The position numbers and the translations under genes were made by a program. The notes under the pieces are model-generated. The model worked only from the letters and a program-made list of their open reading frames with translations, searched no databases and was not told the DNA's origin. Below are positions 9,501 to 20,700 of a stretch of DNA of 64,000 bases, piece by piece. Position 1 is the stretch's first letter. Each line of letters opens with the position of its first letter. The stretch is from Kaistella sp. (GTDB lineage Bacteria; Bacteroidota; Bacteroidia; Flavobacteriales; Weeksellaceae), in the NCBI GenBank assembly GCA_019459085.1, contig JAIBEW010000007.1, forward strand, positions 47,069-111,068, given 5' to 3'.

Positions 9501-11194
9501 TGCTGCTGTCGCAGAAGCTGGCCAATTTCACGAAAGGTGAAGCCGACACGCTTCGAAAAGCGATGGGGAAAAAAGACCGCCCGACTTTGGATAAAATGTA
9601 TCCGAAATTCCTCGCAGGCGGAGAAAAAAACCGTCTTGATGTCGATAAACTCAATAAAATCTGGAAAGACTGGGAAGCGTTTGCAGAATATGCCTTTAAC
9701 AAATCCCACTCTACGTGTTACGCGCTGATCGCGTATCATACCGCTTATCTTAAAGCGAATTATCCGGCAGAATATATGTCGAGCGTCATGACGAACAACC
9801 TCAACAATACCAAGCAGATCACCATGTTTATGGAAGACTGCAAAAATATTGGAGTGGATGTGCTTGGACCCGATGTAAACGAGTCGCAGTACGAATTCGC
9901 GGTGAACAGCAAAGGACAGATCCGTTTCGGACTGGGCGCTATTAAAGGAATCGGCGAAGGACCAAGTGAAGCCATTGTGAACGCCAGGAAAGCAGAACGG
10001 TACGCGAACATTTACGACTTTTTTGAAAAAATACCTTCGGGACAGATGAACAAAAGGGTAGCGGAAAGTCTTGTGATTGCCGGTGCTTTTGATGAGGTGG
10101 ACCGTTATCACCGTGCGCAGTATTTTGAAACCGACAATGCCGGAAGAACGACTCTGGAAAGGCTTCTGCGTTACGGACAAAGCTTTCAGGACAGTAAAAA
10201 TGAGATCGAAAACTCTCTTTTTGCCGATTTTGCCGATGAGGTGAAAATTGAACCGCCCAAAATCAATTCTGCGCCCGAATGGCCGAATATGTACAAACTC
10301 AACAAAGAAAAGGAAATCATTGGATTCTATCTTTCGGCGCATCCGCTGGATGAATTTAAGTATCAATATCAGTTTATTCAGGGGGCTTTGAGCCGCAAAA
10401 ATATTCTGGAAAGCCGGAAAGAAGAGGAAATTCTGCCTCTGGAAAAAGTGGTCATTCCGGTAGAGGTGGATGTTGATGAAGATGCCGAAGAAGTCATTGA
10501 TCTGATGGTGGATGAGGAAGGAGAAATTGTAGAAGAACCGTCGAGGAATGTTGAAGCAAAAGGCAATTTTAATTTCCTGAATCTGGATGAGATTGATGCC
10601 TTCCGGGATAAAAATTTCGGGCCCGAACAGGTCAGAATGTTTGAGGAAATCAAAGACTATAAAGACAAGCAGAAATTCAATGCCAATTCCAAAGAATATA
10701 TGGTTGCGGGACTCGTTTCCGAATATACTGTGAAAGACGGGCGAAACAGCGGCGAAAAAATTGCGTTTATCAGCCTTGAGGATTATTCCGGGAGTTATTC
10801 CTTCCGTTTGGGCGACCGCGACTACCTACGTTTACGGGATAAGATTGACGTGCAGCGATTCCTGATCTTTAAACTTAAATTTTCCATCGCGAAAGACGGC
10901 CGCGTTTTCGTGAATATTACCGACGTTATCGAACTTAAAGAAGCATTTGAACAGTTTGCCAAAAGCATGACGGTGGTCTTGGACCTGCAGGATCTGAGAA
11001 AAGAGGATCTGGATTTCTTCAGACAGAATCTAGTGGGCAACACCGGCAGTGGTCAAAAACTGAATTTCTTCGTCAAAAACAATGACGAGGAAAGCTTTGT
11101 AGAACTCATGAGCATCCAGACTTCCATTGATGTGAACGGAAATTTGCTCGAAGTTTTTAATGAGATGAATAAGTATGAGATTTTTCTGAATTAA
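6551..11194 (+). CDS. dnaE: DNA polymerase III alpha subunit with N-terminal DnaQ-like exonuclease
   Basis: 1547 residues. Residues 1-190 form a DEDDh 3'-5' exonuclease (FDTETTG, HNIDFDYKI, HNAAADVNAT), so proofreading is fused to the polymerase. A PHP domain follows (HNHSIYSS around 255; GCEFYISD), then the polymerase core with PDIDIDFDDEGRD supplying the catalytic aspartates, GPGRGSAAGS, the fingers region with KSHSTCYA, a helix-hairpin-helix region (FGLGAIKGIGEG), an acidic linker (VDVDEDAEEVID) and a C-terminal OB-fold. It is the main replicative polymerase. The PHP motif usually read as TDHGN is VDLGN here, so one metal ligand is missing and PHP activity is probably lost, fitting the fused exonuclease. 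A hairpin terminator follows. Confidence 0.95.
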   Translation: MYLIFDTETTGLPKNFNAPLTDSDNWPRMVQIAWQLHDRDGNLLENQDYIIKPEGYDIPFNATRIHGISTKMAREEGRDLTEVLEEFQQVLRKAEVVAGHNIDFDYKIAGAEFHRKSVDNTLQEIPSADTMELGTEYCQLGGGKNGRYKSPKLEELYEKLYGQKFDEAHNAAADVNATAQVFFEMMRIGIIPAEKLRISEPELQEFISTHPHPFPPFGIIIRRQVAASKKKKKVDFGDSDEIEIGDYFNFHNHSIYSSLQASTHINELISKALQNNFSAVGLVDLGNMMGAFKFVSEVEKTNGNIIKTYQEYSEKKKKAEEEGTAFKETEPRKEPLIPVIGCEFYISDRPEQKQFTKDDPDRRTNVVLLAKNFNGYKNLAKLSSLGYVNGFYFGVPRISKKMIAEYKEDLIALTAGTYGDIPNTVLEFGEQKGEEVFRWWSETFADDFYVQIQNHAVDEEEHLNQVLLEFAEKYDVKILAQNETFYTEKSDANIQDILYCIKDGEKLSSPVGKGFGKRRGLPSSEFYIKNADELKQAFIQFPDAFEAYSEFLQKFEPYTLKRDVLLPEFGIPEEFLSAEDKTDGGKRGENAYLRHLTYEGARKKYAKITDEIRDRLDFELQVIAKTGYPGYFLIVQDFCNEARNMGVWVGPGRGSAAGSAVAYCIGITNVDPIKYDLLFERFLNPERISMPDIDIDFDDEGRDRIIKWVVDKYGKNNVAQIITYSVLGGKSAIKDAGRVLDVSIAETNNIAKLIPSTPGMNIAKAFSKFDKLSPEDKVLAQEMKDILQNPKDARYEVLSAAQRMEGCIRNTGIHACGVIITPEDISNLVPITIASKDADILVSQFDNSVAENAGLLKMDFLGLRTLTIIKHAIKLIKERHGIEINPDDIPLDDAKTYQLFKEGKTVGVFQYESAGMQKYMRELKPTVFADLIAMNALYRPGPIKYIPNFINRKHGLEEIVYDLPETEEYLKETYGITVYQEQVMLLSQKLANFTKGEADTLRKAMGKKDRPTLDKMYPKFLAGGEKNRLDVDKLNKIWKDWEAFAEYAFNKSHSTCYALIAYHTAYLKANYPAEYMSSVMTNNLNNTKQITMFMEDCKNIGVDVLGPDVNESQYEFAVNSKGQIRFGLGAIKGIGEGPSEAIVNARKAERYANIYDFFEKIPSGQMNKRVAESLVIAGAFDEVDRYHRAQYFETDNAGRTTLERLLRYGQSFQDSKNEIENSLFADFADEVKIEPPKINSAPEWPNMYKLNKEKEIIGFYLSAHPLDEFKYQYQFIQGALSRKNILESRKEEEILPLEKVVIPVEVDVDEDAEEVIDLMVDEEGEIVEEPSRNVEAKGNFNFLNLDEIDAFRDKNFGPEQVRMFEEIKDYKDKQKFNANSKEYMVAGLVSEYTVKDGRNSGEKIAFISLEDYSGSYSFRLGDRDYLRLRDKIDVQRFLIFKLKFSIAKDGRVFVNITDVIELKEAFEQFAKSMTVVLDLQDLRKEDLDFFRQNLVGNTGSGQKLNFFVKNNDEESFVELMSIQTSIDVNGNLLEVFNEMNKYEIFLN

Positions 11195-11217
11195 TGATTT
11201 AAAATTTCAAAATAATA

Positions 11218-11244
11218 AACAGCGGCTTCGGTCGCTGTTTTTTT
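11218..11244 (+). terminator. Intrinsic terminator of dnaE
   Basis: AACAGCG, 8-base loop, CGCTGTT followed by a T-run, 24 bp after the dnaE stop. Confidence 0.8.
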
Positions 11245-11327
11245 GAATGGTCAGAGGAATCGTGCATAATATTACATATTTAAAGAAATTATATATCTGA
11301 CTAATATTTCGCATTTTTTTAAGAATA

Positions 11328-11361
11328 TTTTTGTCTACTTCAATAATAATTTATTACTTTG
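11328..11361 (+). promoter_or_regulatory. Promoter candidate for the first T9SS adhesin
   Basis: TTTTTG at 11328-11333 and TTACTTTG at 11354-11361 resemble the flavobacterial -33 and -7 boxes (one mismatch in the -7), about 20 bp apart and 21 bp ahead of the ATG at 11383. Confidence 0.45.
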
Positions 11362-11382
11362 ACTTAACTAAAAAATGTTGAT

Positions 11383-14169
11383 ATGAAAAAAGTTTTACTA
11401 ATGTGCCTTTTCTTTTTAATCGGCACGCTCTCTAATGCCCAAATAACCTTGGGAAGTGGTACCGCAACAGGTGTAGCACCAATCAGTACCTATTATGGAT
11501 ATTCCTACGTTCAGCAAATTTTTCCGAAAGCTGAAATTAATGCTAATGCGGCGGGTAACATTACCGGTCTTAGATTCTACCTGGATGCTACAGCTACCAT
11601 AGCACTATCTGATGATTGGGTGGTTTATTTGGGGCATACTACCAAGTCTTCTTTTTCAAGCACAACAGATTGGGTGCCACTGGCAAATTTAACTCAGGTG
11701 TTTGCTGGTACCGTTACTAATAATGCAGGAGTTATTGAAATTACTTTTCCCACTCCGTTTGCTTATAATAATGTAGACAATCTCGTTATCGCTGCGGAGG
11801 AAAATAAACCAAATTATGATAGTAATGGATTTTCAGAAGCTATGTATGTATACCCTTCTGCATCCAACAGTTCTCTTTATTACAGAGATGATACTACTAA
11901 CCCAAGTGCTGCAACGCCTCCAGCGGGTACAAGATCCTTAAACAAATCAATTGTTACTTTTTTAGGACTAACACCAAGTGCTACACCAACTCCTAGTTGC
12001 CCTGTAGTAAGTGCACCTGCACCTGGAGCTATCGACCTTTCTGTGACCCCGACCATTACTTGGGGTGCTGCTACAAACGCAACAGGTTATAAATTATCTG
12101 TAGGAACAACTCCCGGAGGAACAAATGTTTTGAATGCTGTAGATTTAGGAAATGTAACTACGTATACTTTTACCACTCCTTTAGCAAATGGCACCAAATA
12201 TTATTATACAGTAAATTCATATAATGGAGTGGTTCCTTCTGTAAATTGTACTGAAGGAAACTTTACAACAATATGTACGGCATTCGCTGCCCCATTTTAT
12301 GAACCTTTTAGTAACGGTGCTTTACCTACATGCTGGGCAAATACGAATCCCGGGACTACCTTAACAGATCCATATGTGTTCTGGAGATTTGCAGGTACGC
12401 CGGATTACGGAACGACCAACAACGGAAGACCGGCAGGAACATTTGCTTGGGTAGATGCAAGTTTTCCTTATACAGGAATCAATACCGTACAACTTGTTAC
12501 GCCCCCTATTAATCTAACGGGAATTACTAATCCTTATCTTCAGTTTGAATGGTTCAAAAATCACCTCGACGCGGCGACAGGAAATTTACCTGCATATGAC
12601 AATAACAGGTTAACAGTTGAAGTAGGCAACGGCACTACATGGTCGACATTGTTTACAGATGAGACAAATGACCCAACATGGAGATTGGTAGGGATACCTT
12701 TGGGTGCTGCTTATTCCGGCACAACTGTTCAGATCAGGTTCACAGTAAATAAAGATGTGGGTGGCAACGGTTATTTCTACGATAATGTTCTTCTGGATGA
12801 AGTGCGTTTAATGGAAACCCCAACCTGTAATCAGCCAACCGGCATGTTTATTTCAGGCTTGACTCCATTTTCTGCAGAAGTAAACTGGGCTGCGGGTACT
12901 CCAGCACCTGCGAGCGGGTATGATGTTTATTACAGTACGACCAATACTGCTCCGACAGCAACAACTACACCGTCCGTTCCCGGCGTTACCGGTACTTTCA
13001 CCGTTCTGAGCAACCTTACGCCAAGTACCACCTATTATGTATGGGTGCGTGCTAAATGTACGACTACGGACGCAAGTGTTTGGGCTGCGGCACCTTCATT
13101 TACTACAATATCTTTTTGTCCGGTTGTAACTGCACCGGCAAACGGTGCAACAGGCGTATCGCTGACCCCGACCATTACCTGGGATGCAATGCCGGGCGCT
13201 ACCAGTTATATTATTACAATGGGTACAACTTCCGGAGGAACTGATATATTGAATGCAGTGAATGTAGGAAACGTTACTTCTTATACCCTCACTACACCAC
13301 TGCTTAACAGTACTACCTATTATTACACCGTAAATGCTACTAACGGAACCGTAAATTCTCAGTCGTGTACTGTGAGAAACTTTTTGACAGTATGTGCTGC
13401 GGTTACCCCTGCCTATACTAACGATTTTACCTCCCATCCGGGTGGGTGCTGGTCTTTAGCAAGTGGAGGTTCCCCATCAACCGGGTCGACAGGAGCAACT
13501 CAGTATTGGTATGCAGATGGATTCTTAAACAGTGGATTTACCGGTTCATCAAAAATTAACCTTTACTTAACAGGTCACACAGGTTGGCTTATTACTCCTG
13601 CCTTTAATTTATCTGCGGGCGGACATGTACTGACCTTTAACTATGGAATTACGGCATATGCTGCTACAACACCATCAGCGATGGGCAGTGATGACATCAT
13701 TCAGTTGTTGATGTCAACTGATGGAGGAACTACATGGACGGTTCTTCAGACATGGAATTCTACTACGCCAGTAACAAATACCTCTAACCAGTATACTTAT
13801 AATATTCCGTCAACTGCAAATAATGTGAAATTTGCCTTTTATGGAACTGATGGGACTGCATCTGACCCCGAAGATTATGAATTCTTCGTTGATGATTTTG
13901 CGATTTCGGGTTCTTTAGGAACATCCGAGGCAGGGCAGGATTCAAAAACGGTACAGGTTTATCCAAATCCGTTTACCGATGTTCTGAATATCGCTGACAT
14001 TAAGGATATTAAATCCATATACGTTATTGATGCATCAGGTAGAATGGTGAAAACAATCCATAATCCTGGTAAGCAGATCAATTTAGGAGATCTTAATGCT
14101 GCATTGTATATCTTGAAATTAGATTACAAAGACGGTACTTCTAAATCGGTTAAAGTGATTAAAAAATAA
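11383..14169 (+). CDS. T9SS-secreted modular adhesin-like protein (FnIII + MAM-like)
   Basis: 928 residues. Signal peptide about 1-20 (ending SNAQ). Residues about 22-190 form an N-terminal beta domain shared closely with the protein at 25280. Then comes an FnIII-like domain (~205-300), a MAM/cleaved-adhesin-type domain (~305-480, ending in [14 protein letters not shown]), two FnIII domains (~485-670), a second MAM-like domain (~675-845) and a T9SS type A sorting domain from about 855 ([12 protein letters not shown] ... VKVIKK). Such proteins cross the outer membrane through the T9SS and are anchored or released; adhesion or macromolecule binding is the usual role. No catalytic site was seen. 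It is the first of five tandem paralogues. Confidence 0.85.
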   Translation: MKKVLLMCLFFLIGTLSNAQITLGSGTATGVAPISTYYGYSYVQQIFPKAEINANAAGNITGLRFYLDATATIALSDDWVVYLGHTTKSSFSSTTDWVPLANLTQVFAGTVTNNAGVIEITFPTPFAYNNVDNLVIAAEENKPNYDSNGFSEAMYVYPSASNSSLYYRDDTTNPSAATPPAGTRSLNKSIVTFLGLTPSATPTPSCPVVSAPAPGAIDLSVTPTITWGAATNATGYKLSVGTTPGGTNVLNAVDLGNVTTYTFTTPLANGTKYYYTVNSYNGVVPSVNCTEGNFTTICTAFAAPFYEPFSNGALPTCWANTNPGTTLTDPYVFWRFAGTPDYGTTNNGRPAGTFAWVDASFPYTGINTVQLVTPPINLTGITNPYLQFEWFKNHLDAATGNLPAYDNNRLTVEVGNGTTWSTLFTDETNDPTWRLVGIPLGAAYSGTTVQIRFTVNKDVGGNGYFYDNVLLDEVRLMETPTCNQPTGMFISGLTPFSAEVNWAAGTPAPASGYDVYYSTTNTAPTATTTPSVPGVTGTFTVLSNLTPSTTYYVWVRAKCTTTDASVWAAAPSFTTISFCPVVTAPANGATGVSLTPTITWDAMPGATSYIITMGTTSGGTDILNAVNVGNVTSYTLTTPLLNSTTYYYTVNATNGTVNSQSCTVRNFLTVCAAVTPAYTNDFTSHPGGCWSLASGGSPSTGSTGATQYWYADGFLNSGFTGSSKINLYLTGHTGWLITPAFNLSAGGHVLTFNYGITAYAATTPSAMGSDDIIQLLMSTDGGTTWTVLQTWNSTTPVTNTSNQYTYNIPSTANNVKFAFYGTDGTASDPEDYEFFVDDFAISGSLGTSEAGQDSKTVQVYPNPFTDVLNIADIKDIKSIYVIDASGRMVKTIHNPGKQINLGDLNAALYILKLDYKDGTSKSVKVIKK

Positions 14170-14200
14170 TTCACAAAACCAAAAGTAATTTTATTACTTT

Positions 14201-14230
14201 AAGCGACAGTCTAACGGCTGTCGCTTTTTT
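14201..14230 (+). terminator. Intrinsic terminator
   Basis: AAGCGACAG, 8-base loop, CTGTCGCTT and a T-run, 31 bp after the adhesin stop. Confidence 0.85.
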
Positions 14231-14410
14231 ATATAGGCTTTCGCCGATAATTAGTGGAATTGCAGATCTGACAAGCATTATTGAGAATGGGCAGAATGAT
14301 TGAAATAAACAGGGAATCTTCATTCCAGTATTAATGCGGTTTAAGCAAGGAATTTGCCTGTTTAGAAAAAATTCCCTATTTTTAGATTCTAATCCCTAAA
14401 AATAAAATGG

Positions 14411-17263
14411 ATGAAAGTACAAAACACACCCAATTTTCGAAAAATGCAAAAAAATTCTTTCTTAGAAAGAATTTTTTTGTGCCTAATTCTTGTCGTCAGT
14501 GGATATAATCTGCAGGCTCAGGTAAGTTCCTATTCGTTTTCCAGCTCTTTTGGAGCGTATTCCGAAATTAGCGGGGGAACAGTACTGGGAACCGCAACGG
14601 GGAGCACGAGCCCTGCAAATTTAAACAGCGCTGTTTATCCTGTAATACTCCCGTTTGCTTTTAATTTTAACGGCCAGAATTACACCAGTCTTAATGTTTC
14701 AACCAACGGTTACCTTACTTTCGGAGCCACTGCTCCCTCAACCACTCTGTCTGCACCAATATCAAGCACAACTGCTTATGATGGTGCAGTTTCGGTGTTT
14801 GGACGGGATATCAGCGCCATCTTCGATATCGCCGGCCAGACCGGTGAAATCCGTTGGGAAACTGTAGGAACCGCTCCGAATAGAGAGGTGGTAATACAGT
14901 GGAAAAACTTTAGGCCAACGAACGTAACCAGTACAGCAAGTGTCTACGCTTTCTCTTTTCAGATAAGACTTTCTGAAACTTCTAATGCTGTTTCTGCGGT
15001 GTACGATTCGGGCTCTTATTTAGTTGGAAATGACTCCTATAGTTCAACCGCTCAAATAGGGCTAAGAGGTTTTACCAATGCTGATTTTAACAACAGACTA
15101 AACCCGACAACGGTTAAATTTATGGATGCAGTAGCTGGAACTGCCAGAACCAGTACCCAGGCATTCAGTACCGTTAATATTCCTCCTGGAATGCCCGATG
15201 CTGGTTTTACAACTGTCTGGATTCCGCCAACATGTTTCGCGCCATCAGGTATCACTGTTGGCAGCGCAACAACAACTTCCGCTTCGGTGACGTGGAATGC
15301 TGTTGTTCCTACGCCCGGGAACGGATACGATATTTATTATAACACAACTGGTACTGCGCCCAATTCCTCAACAGTTCTGGATGCGACCAATTCTGCCACT
15401 TCAGGCACCAATTCTGCAACTTTAACAGGTTTGTCTGCTGGTACCACTTACTTTGTATGGGTACGGTCTAAATGTTCACCAACCGATATCAGTGCTTGGT
15501 CTGAGGATGAGCTATTCAATACAGTATGTGTACCCATTAATGCTCCGTATACAGAAAATTTCGATACTACATCAGTAGGTTCGTCATCCAACAACAATGC
15601 TCCAAACTGTTGGTCTTATCTGGAAACTTCAGGCTTTACAGGGTATGGGTATGTTAGAACCACCAATTCCAATTCAGCTCCCAACGGTTATTATCTGTAT
15701 AACTCGTCAGCAACTACGGGCAGTCAAATGCTGGTTTCTCCACAAACACTCAATTTATCTGATGGTACCAAATGGGTTAAATTTTCTGCGAGATCAGGTG
15801 CGAACAATTATCTGGTTGAGGTGGGAACCTTATCTGATCCGGGAAATCCAGCTAGCTTCACCACGATTGGTTCGGCGATTCCGCTCACAACTAGTCATGT
15901 GCAATATACGGTAGTAATTCCTGCAGGCAGTGCCCAGCACATCGCTTTCAGACATGGATTAGGCGGAACTTATCGCGCTGTTTATCTGGATGATATCACG
16001 GTAGAAACTGCTCCAACCTGTTTCGAGCCTACCGCATTAACAGTAACTCCTGCATCCATCACCACTAACGGAGGCTCTTTAACCTGGACTGCTCCTAGTA
16101 CTTCTGCAGGATCTTACGAAGTTTATTACAGCACAGACAGCACAGCTCCCACTGCAGCTACCGTACTTACTGGAGTTAATTCTGTTACGGTAAACGGAAC
16201 CGCCGCAACCATTAACGGTCTAACTCCTGCAATCACTTACTATGTATGGGTACGAAGTGTATGTTCACCCACTGAAAGAAGTATCTGGACGCCGTCATCG
16301 GTAACTTTAAGGACTTTATGTCAACCCCCGGCACTTCTTACAAGTAATGGAGAAACAGTCTGCTCGGGAGGTTCGGCTACTCTGACTGCAACAGCAGACT
16401 CAGGTGCAACCATCAACTGGTATGCAAATTCAACTGATGCAACTGCTCTTGCGACCGGTACGAGTTTTACCACGCCGCCGCTTACTTCAACTACTACTTA
16501 TTACGCCGCTGCGTCAACGGGAAGCACTAATTACGTAGGTCCTGTTAATCCAAATTCACTTACGGGTGGAGCTACAACTGGAGCAATCAATACCTACTAT
16601 ATTCAATTTGAAGTAACTAATATACCTGTCAATTTAATGTCAGTGGATGTATTTCCGGAGGCTGCCGGTCAGAATACAACATTGGAGATCTTACAGGGCC
16701 CCACCTCCTTTACTGTGATCAATACGATTCCGTTTACTTCCACTATAGCCAGTGACGGAACGATTGCGCAAACAGTTCCGATTAACATCATGTTAAATCC
16801 AGGCTTGTACCGTATGAGAATGGCGGGCGGAGATTACTACAGAAATTATCAGAGTAATGCAGATTTTCCGTACTCTACTGCTAACTTCAGTATTACAACA
16901 GGATCAAATGTATCCACTGATTCCTATTATTTCATGTATAACCTTCAGGTAGGAGGACTTTGTGAAAGTGCACGTACACCGGTTTTAGCTACAGTTGACA
17001 GCAGCTGTACCATGGGTACTTCAGAAGCCGACAACGCAAAAGCTACGGTGATTTATCCGAATCCGTTTACGGATGTGCTTAATATCTCTGAGATTAAAGG
17101 AGTGAAATCAATTTCAATTCTGGATATTTCCGGCAGAGTGGTGAAGTCTATTGACCGTCCTTCTGCTCAGATTAATTTAAGTGAACTGCAGTCTGGTATG
17201 TATCTGATCAGTCTTCAATATAAAGACGGTTCTGTTCATACGATGAAAGCTATAAAAAAATAA
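14411..17263 (+). CDS. T9SS-secreted modular adhesin-like protein
   Basis: 950 residues. Signal peptide about 1-36 (ending NLQAQ) after an extended charged n-region; the internal Met12 is an alternative start. Order: N-terminal beta domain (~40-270, with LPFAFNFNGQNYTSLNVSTNG) shared with the next two paralogues; FnIII (~275-370); MAM-like (~375-535, YLDDITVETAPTC); FnIII (~535-635); Ig-like domain (VCSGGSATLTATADSGATINWY, ~645-705); a further beta domain; T9SS sorting domain from about 875 ([21 protein letters not shown]). The last 75 residues are nearly identical to those of the next gene. Secreted via the T9SS; ligand unknown. Confidence 0.85.
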   Translation: MKVQNTPNFRKMQKNSFLERIFLCLILVVSGYNLQAQVSSYSFSSSFGAYSEISGGTVLGTATGSTSPANLNSAVYPVILPFAFNFNGQNYTSLNVSTNGYLTFGATAPSTTLSAPISSTTAYDGAVSVFGRDISAIFDIAGQTGEIRWETVGTAPNREVVIQWKNFRPTNVTSTASVYAFSFQIRLSETSNAVSAVYDSGSYLVGNDSYSSTAQIGLRGFTNADFNNRLNPTTVKFMDAVAGTARTSTQAFSTVNIPPGMPDAGFTTVWIPPTCFAPSGITVGSATTTSASVTWNAVVPTPGNGYDIYYNTTGTAPNSSTVLDATNSATSGTNSATLTGLSAGTTYFVWVRSKCSPTDISAWSEDELFNTVCVPINAPYTENFDTTSVGSSSNNNAPNCWSYLETSGFTGYGYVRTTNSNSAPNGYYLYNSSATTGSQMLVSPQTLNLSDGTKWVKFSARSGANNYLVEVGTLSDPGNPASFTTIGSAIPLTTSHVQYTVVIPAGSAQHIAFRHGLGGTYRAVYLDDITVETAPTCFEPTALTVTPASITTNGGSLTWTAPSTSAGSYEVYYSTDSTAPTAATVLTGVNSVTVNGTAATINGLTPAITYYVWVRSVCSPTERSIWTPSSVTLRTLCQPPALLTSNGETVCSGGSATLTATADSGATINWYANSTDATALATGTSFTTPPLTSTTTYYAAASTGSTNYVGPVNPNSLTGGATTGAINTYYIQFEVTNIPVNLMSVDVFPEAAGQNTTLEILQGPTSFTVINTIPFTSTIASDGTIAQTVPINIMLNPGLYRMRMAGGDYYRNYQSNADFPYSTANFSITTGSNVSTDSYYFMYNLQVGGLCESARTPVLATVDSSCTMGTSEADNAKATVIYPNPFTDVLNISEIKGVKSISILDISGRVVKSIDRPSAQINLSELQSGMYLISLQYKDGSVHTMKAIKK

Positions 17264-17282
17264 TATGCAGTTTATCATTTAG

Positions 17283-17314
17283 AAATGGCAGCTATTTATT
17301 TAGCTGCCATTTTT
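17283..17314 (+). terminator. Intrinsic terminator
   Basis: AAATGGCAGCTA, TTTATT loop, TAGCTGCCATTTTT. An almost identical hairpin follows the next paralogue (21408), so coding end and terminator were copied together. Confidence 0.85.
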
Positions 17315-17710
17315 GTTATGTTGGTACGGTAAAAGATTGACGCTCATTTATTTTAATGACTCTCAAACTGTGGCATTTTATTGGAGCGTGTTACATAGTA
17401 AAAAATTATATCTATCTTTAACTACCAATTAAAATAAAATATTACGAAAAAATCTACACACAATTAGTGAAGATAGTCTTTCTGTTTTTCTATTTTATTG
17501 TGCCTGCGATGTAGGGTAAGTTTTTCATGCATTATCTTTTAAAGGAGGATTGCTCAGCAACCACCCCCAGCGGTTTTGGCGGATTAATACATTCTTTTCT
17601 TATTTAATAGATATATCGGTTTAGGTAATGAATTTTGACAAATAAAGCTAAAAAATTTTGTTATATTGATAAAAAAATCAGTATTTTCGCATTAACCAAT
17701 AAAAATAATT
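17315..17710. other. Intergenic region ahead of the third adhesin
   Basis: About 400 bp of AT-rich DNA with no convincing gene. The last 70 bp hold TTG-rich and TATTTTCG segments, the latter near 17685, that resemble -33 and -7 boxes for the gene at 17711. A short GC-richer patch (CAACCACCCCCAGCGG, near 17560) has no recognised function. Confidence 0.4.
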
Positions 17711-20700
17711 TTGATGAAAGAATTCTACATGAAAAATTTAATCTCGAAAAAAAGGGCTCTCTTGTTTAAGGGGGTCTTTTTATGGCTCTTAATTGCTGCG
17801 GGCACCTTTAACCTTAACGCTCAGGTAAGTGCATACGCTTTTTCGCAAAGTACCGGCACCTTCAGTGCAATAAGTGGAGGAACCGTTTTAGGTGTTGCAA
17901 CTGATAACACCACTACCACAAATTTGAACAGTAATGTATATCCTATAACCCTACCGTTTGGATTTATATTTAATGGCCAGAATTACACCAGTTTAAATGT
18001 ATCAACCAACGGTTTTATTACTTTTGGTGCCCTTGCGCCTACTACGACCAACACATCACCTATTTCCAGCACGGTGGCGTATGATGGAGCGGTGTCTGCT
18101 TTCGGCCATGACATCAGTTCTTTTTTTGATGTCGCTGGTAAAACCGGAGATATCCGGTGGGAGACTGTTGGAACAGCACCTAACCGGGAGGTGGTTATTC
18201 AGTGGACCAATTTCAGACCAACCAGTGTAACTGCGACCACTACAGTATATAGTTTGTCCTTTCAGATCAGATTGCAGGAAACTACTAACAGTGTTTCCGT
18301 AGTGTATTCCGCAGGTTCTTATCTCGCGGGTTCTACCACTTACAGTTCAGCAATTAATCAGGTTGGGTTACGTGGATTGACAAATGCTGATTTTAACAAC
18401 AGGTATAATCCGACTACAGAGAAATATACAAGTTCGGTTGCAGGTGACGCGAACGGGGACGATCAGGCGTTCAATACGGTCAATGCCATCCCGGGAATGC
18501 CTTCAGACGGATTAACCTACACCTGGACTCCACCTTCGTGCTTTGTGCCATCCGGACTTACAACAGGAACCCTTACGACAGGATCGGGTGTTATAAACTG
18601 GGATGCTGTTTTACCTGCTCCTGCAAACGGCTATGAAGTGTATTATAATACTACAGGCACCGCCCCAACTTCGGCTACAGTGCTGGATGGAACAAATTCT
18701 ATTACTTCAGGTACCAATTCTGGTACCATAACAGGTCTTACCCCTTCTACAACTTATTATGTGTGGGTACGCTCTAAATGTTCACCAACCGATTACAGCG
18801 TATGGTCGAATCAATTGATTTTCGATTCTGCATGTTTTGCTCAAAATGCTCCGTACACTGAAAACTTTGACAGTACTACAGTTGGGTCCCCAACCTATAA
18901 TAATGCACCAATGTGCTGGACCTATAGGGAAACAGCAGGCTTTGCAGGATATGGTTATGTAATCGCTTCAAATTCAAATTCTGCACCACGAAGCTATTAT
19001 CTGAACAACCAAACATCAACTACCGGCAATCAACTGCTTGTTTCTCCACCTACTATTAATCTCTCTGACGGAACCAAATGGGTGAAGTTCTATGCAAAAG
19101 CTGGCGCAGCAACCGGCTATACGCTGGAAGTGGGTACACTTGCAGATCCTGCAGATGCTTCAACTTTTACAATAATCGGTTCCCCAATATCCATTACCAA
19201 TGTTCACGGGGAGTACACCGTGATGATACCGGCAGGAACTTCGCAATACGTTGCTTTCCGACATGGATTAGGAGCAGCTTCACGTTCTATTTATTTGGAT
19301 GATATTACTGTAGAAACAGTACCAACGTGTATCAAACCTTCTGCGCTCACAGTTACACCCGGGTCAGTTACGACAAGTACTGCTGGATTATCGTGGACTC
19401 CGAATCCGACAACACCAGCCGGAGCATATGATATTTATTACAGCACATCAAACACGCCTCCAACAGCAGCTACAGTGCTTGATGCAACCAACTCTGTAAC
19501 GGTAACTACTGCTTCGGGAACGATAACAGGACTTACTCCGGGAACAGATTATTTTGTATGGGTACGGGCAAAATGTTCGACAACCGACAACAGTATTTGG
19601 TCATTTGAAACAACATTCGTAACACTTTGTGTTCCTGTGAATGTACCTTACAGTCAGAACTTTGATACTACATCAACAGGTTCAACCACAAACACCAATG
19701 CTCCTAACTGCTGGTCTTATCTGGAGACTTCAGGTTTTACAGGGTATGGGTATGTGAGTACAACGAATGCCAATTCTGCGCCTAACGGCTATTATTTATA
19801 TAATTCAACCGCAACTACCGGTTCTAATATGCTTATATCTCCTCAAACTCAGAATTTATCAGATGGTTTAAGAAGAGTAAGATTTTCAGCACGATCAGGT
19901 GCAAATAATTATACACTTGAAGTTGGAACCATGTCAGATCCTACCAATCCAGCGAGTTTCACGGTTATTGGATCAGCTATCGCACTTACAACTTCCCATG
20001 TGGAGTATATTGTGAATATTCCTGCAGGCTCGAACCAATATATTGCTTTCAAACACGGAATGGGAGGTACGGCACGTTCTATCTATCTTGACAATGTTTT
20101 TGTTGAGACAATCCCGACCTGTTTTGAACCTACTGCGGTTACCGTTACTTCCGGATCGGTTACTACAACCAGCGGAGATCTGTCATGGACTGCACCTGGT
20201 GCTGCTCCGGCCGGAGGTTATGAAGTGTACTATAGTTCAGTAAATACGGCTCCGACTGCTTCCACGGTTCTTAATTCAACAAATTCGGTAGCTGTTACAG
20301 GAACAACTGCTACAATAAGCGGACTTTCTTCTGCCACAACTTATTATATCTGGGTAAGAAGTGTTTGTGCTGCTTCTGACAAAAGTGTGTGGACGCCTTT
20401 TCCGGCCATTATGACTACATTATGCCAACCACCAGCAGTGACAGGAACTAATGTCTCACCAAACCCCGTTTGCGTAAACGGCACTGCTACTTTAACTGCT
20501 ACCGCCGATTCTGGAGCATCTTTAACTTGGTACGATGCGGCTAGCGCAGGTAATGTTGTAGGCAGTGGTACCAGTATAACAACCCCTCCACTTACTGCTA
20601 CTACAAATTATTGGGTAACCGCGCGTACTGGTTCTGCCGGAAATGTAGGGAAGGATGTTCCTACATCCACAACAGGTAATTCTGGATTCAGCGATGTAGG

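Noticed and set aside
9341..10366. 341-residue minus-strand frame inside dnaE
   Set aside because: It is the shadow of a highly conserved gene in the opposite frame; composition is not protein-like for this organism.
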